From Cyanobacteria bacterium T3Sed10_344R1 (lineage in GTDB: Bacteria > Cyanobacteriota > Cyanobacteriia > Phormidesmidales > Phormidesmidaceae): a DNA stretch of 5,601 bases. Under the pieces are notes generated by a model. The model was not told where the DNA came from and made no database searches. It saw nothing but the letters and a program-made list of their open reading frames with translations. Of the stretch, positions 5,008 through 5,601 are shown in pieces. The stretch covers positions 1-5,601 of the forward strand of contig PXDR01000578.1 in assembly GCA_003566335.1 (NCBI GenBank), written 5' to 3'. The position numbers and the translations under genes are program-made. The number at the start of each line of letters is the position of its first letter. Within the stretch, counting starts at the first letter, position 1.

Positions 5008-5042
5008 TACAGCCCTATTTAATTATTTAATAGGGCTCTGTA
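5008..5042 (+). terminator. Hairpin after the aminotransferase gene, no U-tract
   Basis: AGCCCTATT (5011-5019) pairs perfectly with AATAGGGCT (5029-5037) around an A/T-rich 9-nt loop. TAC 5008-5010 can pair with GTA 5040-5042 past a 2-nt bulge. It lies about 20 bp after the stop codon, as expected for a transcript end. No T-run follows on either strand, so it is a weak terminator call. Confidence 0.5.
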
Positions 5043-5068
5043 GCCAACAGCTAATAGCCAACAGCCAA
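5041..5068. repeat. 14-bp tandem repeat upstream of uvrC, 13/14 identical
   Basis: TAGCCAACAGCTAA (5041-5054) is followed directly by TAGCCAACAGCCAA (5055-5068), differing at one base. It fills most of the space between the hairpin and the uvrC start and leaves little room for a normal leader. Confidence 0.8.
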
Positions 5069-5083
5069 TAACCGTCCCCTCCC

Positions 5084-5601
5084 GTGCCCCCCACCCTGCT
5101 GAAAGACCCCCAACGCCTCGAAGAGCGGCTCAAAGAAATTCCCCTAGAGCCCGGGGTTTACTTTATGCGGGACAGTCAGGAGCAAATCCTCTATATCGGT
5201 AAGTCCAAAAAGCTGCGAGCTCGGGTGCGCTCCTACTTTCGTGACGTAGCGAATCATCCTCCTCGCATTGCCCTAATGGTGATGCAGGTCGTGGACATCG
5301 AGGTGATCGTCACCGATACCGAAGCGGAGGCCCTAGCCCTAGAAGCCAACCTGATTAAGCAGCACCAGCCCCACTTCAATGTGCTGCTGAAAGACGACAA
5401 AAAATATCCTTACCTCTGCATCACCTGGTCAGAAGACTATCCTCGCCTGTTTATCACCCGTCGCCGCCACATGGGCAAACAGCGGGATCGCTACTACGGC
5501 CCTTATGTTGACGTGGGGCTGCTGCGTAGCACCCTGCATTTGGTGAAGCGGATTTTTCCCCTGCGGCAACGCCCCCAACCCTTATTCAAAGATCGCCCTT
5601 G
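5084..5601 (+). CDS. uvrC: UvrC, excinuclease ABC subunit C, 5' part (cut by window end)
   Basis: UvrC makes the two incisions around bulky DNA lesions in the UvrABC nucleotide-excision repair complex. The first 172 codons are visible; the full protein is usually a little over 600 residues. The N-terminal GIY-YIG nuclease domain, which makes the 3' cut, is complete: PGVYFM (23-28), ILYIGKSKKLRARVRSYF (35-52) and LEANLIK (86-92). By comparison with T. maritima UvrC, Tyr37, Lys40, Arg47 and Glu87 are the catalytic and metal-binding residues. The start is GTG 5084. An in-frame TAA at 5069-5071 excludes anything earlier, and no other start codon lies between. The sequence before it is pyrimidine-rich (CCCCTCCC) with no Shine-Dalgarno site, so translation is probably initiated without one. 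The UvrB-binding and C-terminal RNase H-like/HhH parts lie beyond the window. Confidence 0.95.
   Translation, partial: MPPTLLKDPQRLEERLKEIPLEPGVYFMRDSQEQILYIGKSKKLRARVRSYFRDVANHPPRIALMVMQVVDIEVIVTDTEAEALALEANLIKQHQPHFNVLLKDDKKYPYLCITWSEDYPRLFITRRRHMGKQRDRYYGPYVDVGLLRSTLHLVKRIFPLRQRPQPLFKDRP

Overview
The window looks like a chromosomal segment from a cyanobacterium. It carries five copies of the cyanobacterial octamer GCGATCGC (HIP1) in 5.6 kb. It also holds a Vipp1/IM30 gene (thylakoid membrane maintenance) and a natH-bgtA pair of the kind described for the N-II amino-acid uptake system of filamentous cyanobacteria. GC-rich codon use with CTG/GTG preference would suit a Leptolyngbya/Nodosilinea/Phormidium-like filamentous lineage, but the genus is an inference. 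All six genes are on the + strand.

Layout. Position 1-742: the 3' part of an amino-acid ABC transporter permease (natH-like), cut by the window edge. 743-1034: a 292-bp gap with tandem palindromes and a strong hairpin. 1035-1823: the ABC ATPase (bgtA-like). 1824-2419: a 596-bp non-coding stretch with a textbook intrinsic terminator at 1954-1988 and then a long, repeat- and hairpin-rich leader before vipp1. 2420-3193: vipp1. 3194-3425: a gap with a long perfect hairpin (probable vipp1 terminator) and two abutting tandem duplications. 3426-3761: an atypical small thioredoxin. 3819-4988: a PLP-dependent class I/II aminotransferase, probably co-transcribed with the thioredoxin. 4989-5083: a gap with a hairpin and a 14-bp tandem duplication. 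5084-5601: the 5' part of uvrC, which runs off the window.

How the genes work together. Permease and ATPase are parts of one amino-acid importer. The gap between them suggests the ATPase may be expressed separately, which fits its known sharing between two importers in Anabaena. Thioredoxin and aminotransferase form a likely two-gene unit of unknown joint purpose. vipp1 and uvrC look like independent transcription units.

I see no clearly undescribed multi-gene system. The most unusual signals are these: an abrupt change of codon use inside the aminotransferase gene exactly at a HIP1 site; two-copy short tandem duplications in every substantial intergenic gap; a vipp1 leader with twin hairpins that could refold into alternatives; and a thioredoxin lacking the buried Asp and the cis-Pro Thr of classical thioredoxins.
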